A stretch of 64,000 bases of DNA from Ananas comosus (lineage: Eukaryota; Streptophyta; Magnoliopsida; Poales; Bromeliaceae): NCBI RefSeq assembly GCF_001540865.1, contig NC_033627.1, forward strand, positions 754,432-818,431, given 5' to 3'. Position numbers and translations under genes: made by a program. The notes under the pieces were generated by a model. It was not told where the DNA came from, did not search any database, and saw only the letters and a program-made list of their open reading frames with translations. This document shows positions 62,605-64,000 of this stretch, piece by piece. How positions within the stretch are numbered: position 1 is the stretch's first letter; each line of letters opens with the position of its first letter.

Positions 62605-64000
62605 CCCTCCTTACTGGATAGAAGTCGCTCGCACCTTTGATTTTGTCATGCTGCAAAAAGGTGCTATATCTTTGAAGAAATGGAAGCAATGATCAGAATT
62701 AAATTAAGCCTTTCAAGGGCAATGGGCAGCAAATTTCGAGTCAAAAATGAAAAGATAAGAAAGTGAGAAATGCATTTATATGCCACAGTGATCAGATTGT
62801 GAAAAATATGTTTGTGTAGCTAATCATGAAAAAAAAGTTCCTTCTCTTGGAATATGATAAATTTAAGCAGAGGGTAAGAAGTGCTAAGTTGAGACTACTT
62901 AAGTTACCGGCAAAGCTCTTATGTGGATTAATTCCAGCTGTACAGAGGCTTGACTGTGTAGATATTCTGTACAAATTTGGATTGACAGGATCAGTTGTTT
63001 CTGTTAATATACTCCGTTCCCTTTCTTATAGAGGATTTTCTTAATTGGTTCGGATCCATGCTTGCTGATTGTGGTGCTAAGTGAAAAGGCAATCCTGGCT
63101 TGTCAAATTTGCGTATGCAGTAGCAGCTTCTCTGAAAAACTGCTTTGTTAGGAGATTCCTCAGTGAACAAGAGAAGCATCTGGTCCAATTTCAGGTGCAC
63201 AAGCGATCGATATCCTTTTCTATTCATGTCTTGTACGGTCTTTCATCATAGTTAGGAAGTTGATTCATATGGCTTTTACAATTATATCATTCAACTAGTT
63301 CCTTCTTGATCTGTTATTCCGTTTCCATAATGGTAGTGCACAACAGGAGCAGCATTTTTCATGTAGTATATGTTACAGCCCCTGCTACAACATACAGGGG
63401 ATTGTAAATCACCCGTTATCTAATGCCCTTTCATGTACACTACCTTTATTCATTATATACTATGCACGCAAATTCTTGAATGTGTTGGATGGTGGTGATA
63501 TGAAGATGAGCATATCTGGAGGATAGTTTTGGTCACACCTCCCTGCTTTTATTTTTTTCCACTCCATGATTACATTTCCGTCTGTTTTGTCTCGTCGATA
63601 ACGATACTGAAAATGTATGCAGATTAAATGGTGATGATGATTGTACAATAGCATTGGCAGGTTAAATATTGATGATGATTGTACAGTAACATTGGCTTTG
63701 ATGGGCGCTCATTTCATTCCCTTGCATTAATGAGATTAATTACAGGGACCTTACCGCATGGGTCCAACATGCCAATATGCCATTATGGCGACAGCGATAT
63801 ATTATCATGTCCTCTCTATATTTATACCTATAAATTATTCTCCCTAAATTTACCACATGATAACGTTTTCTTTATTGTTGGATATAGAGTTCACCCCGAA
63901 CCAGTCCAAGTTCCTCACTTTTTTTTTTCTTTTTTTGTTTGAACTGAACTGATTTTTTTCTTTTTCTTTGCTTAAATCAAACTAATCATTGTTTAGTGTG
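62605..64000. other. OSB 3' untranslated region and intergenic DNA
   Basis: The first part is likely OSB 3' untranslated sequence. No other gene is supported up to the window end; open frames are short and have no family signal. Confidence 0.55.

Overview
This is plant nuclear DNA. Genes are split by GT-AG introns lying in AT-rich spacers with long T runs, GA/CT microsatellites and many small non-autonomous transposons. Two genes (LBD-like at 56.6-57.4 kb and bL25 at 46.4-48.8 kb) have very GC-rich coding exons next to AT-rich genes, which fits a monocot better than a eudicot. I cannot name the species. Two ambiguous bases (34987 and 54644) mark weak assembly points.

Layout. 1-5.6 kb: mostly intergenic, with a possible last-exon pair of an unrecognised gene at the extreme left edge. 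5.7-7.1 kb (+): class II RSL-type bHLH transcription factor, 5 exons. 9.0 kb (+): initiator tRNA-Met, followed by AT-rich tandem repeats. 9.9-11.8 kb (-): secreted X8/CBM43 protein carrying a decayed GH17-like front half. 12.2-15.2 kb (+): CTU2, the cytosolic tRNA 2-thiolation factor, divergent from the X8 gene across about 400 bp. 15.9-16.3 kb (-): DUF538 protein. 21.8-26.0 kb (+): two nearly identical D-type cyclin genes in direct tandem, each in a repeat unit of about 2.65 kb. 30.6-34.8 kb (-): ACA-type autoinhibited Ca2+-ATPase, 7 exons. 37.0-45.5 kb (-): DNA polymerase kappa, 14 exons. 46.4-48.8 kb (-): bL25-family, probably mitochondrial, ribosomal protein. 51.1-51.6 kb (-): decayed LINE end. 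56.6-57.4 kb (-): class I LOB-domain transcription factor. 60.3-62.6 kb (+): OSB organellar single-stranded DNA-binding protein.

The genes are not an operon or one pathway. Shared themes are growth and proliferation (RSL, cyclin D, LBD, X8 wall protein), translation (tRNA-iMet, CTU2, bL25) and genome maintenance (POLK, OSB). Several housekeeping promoters (CTU2/X8, POLK, bL25) carry site II elements (TGGGCC/GGCCCA), a promoter type known for growth-linked plant genes.

I found no clearly new multi-gene system. The best leads are the recent cyclin tandem duplication with breakpoints in T runs, the GH17-X8 fusion that lacks its catalytic glutamate, the two PCNA-binding-like motifs flanking a zinc finger in POLK, and several dispersed MITE families. 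Exon boundaries were read by eye from splice signals, reading phase and family similarity; no alignment or transcript data were available.
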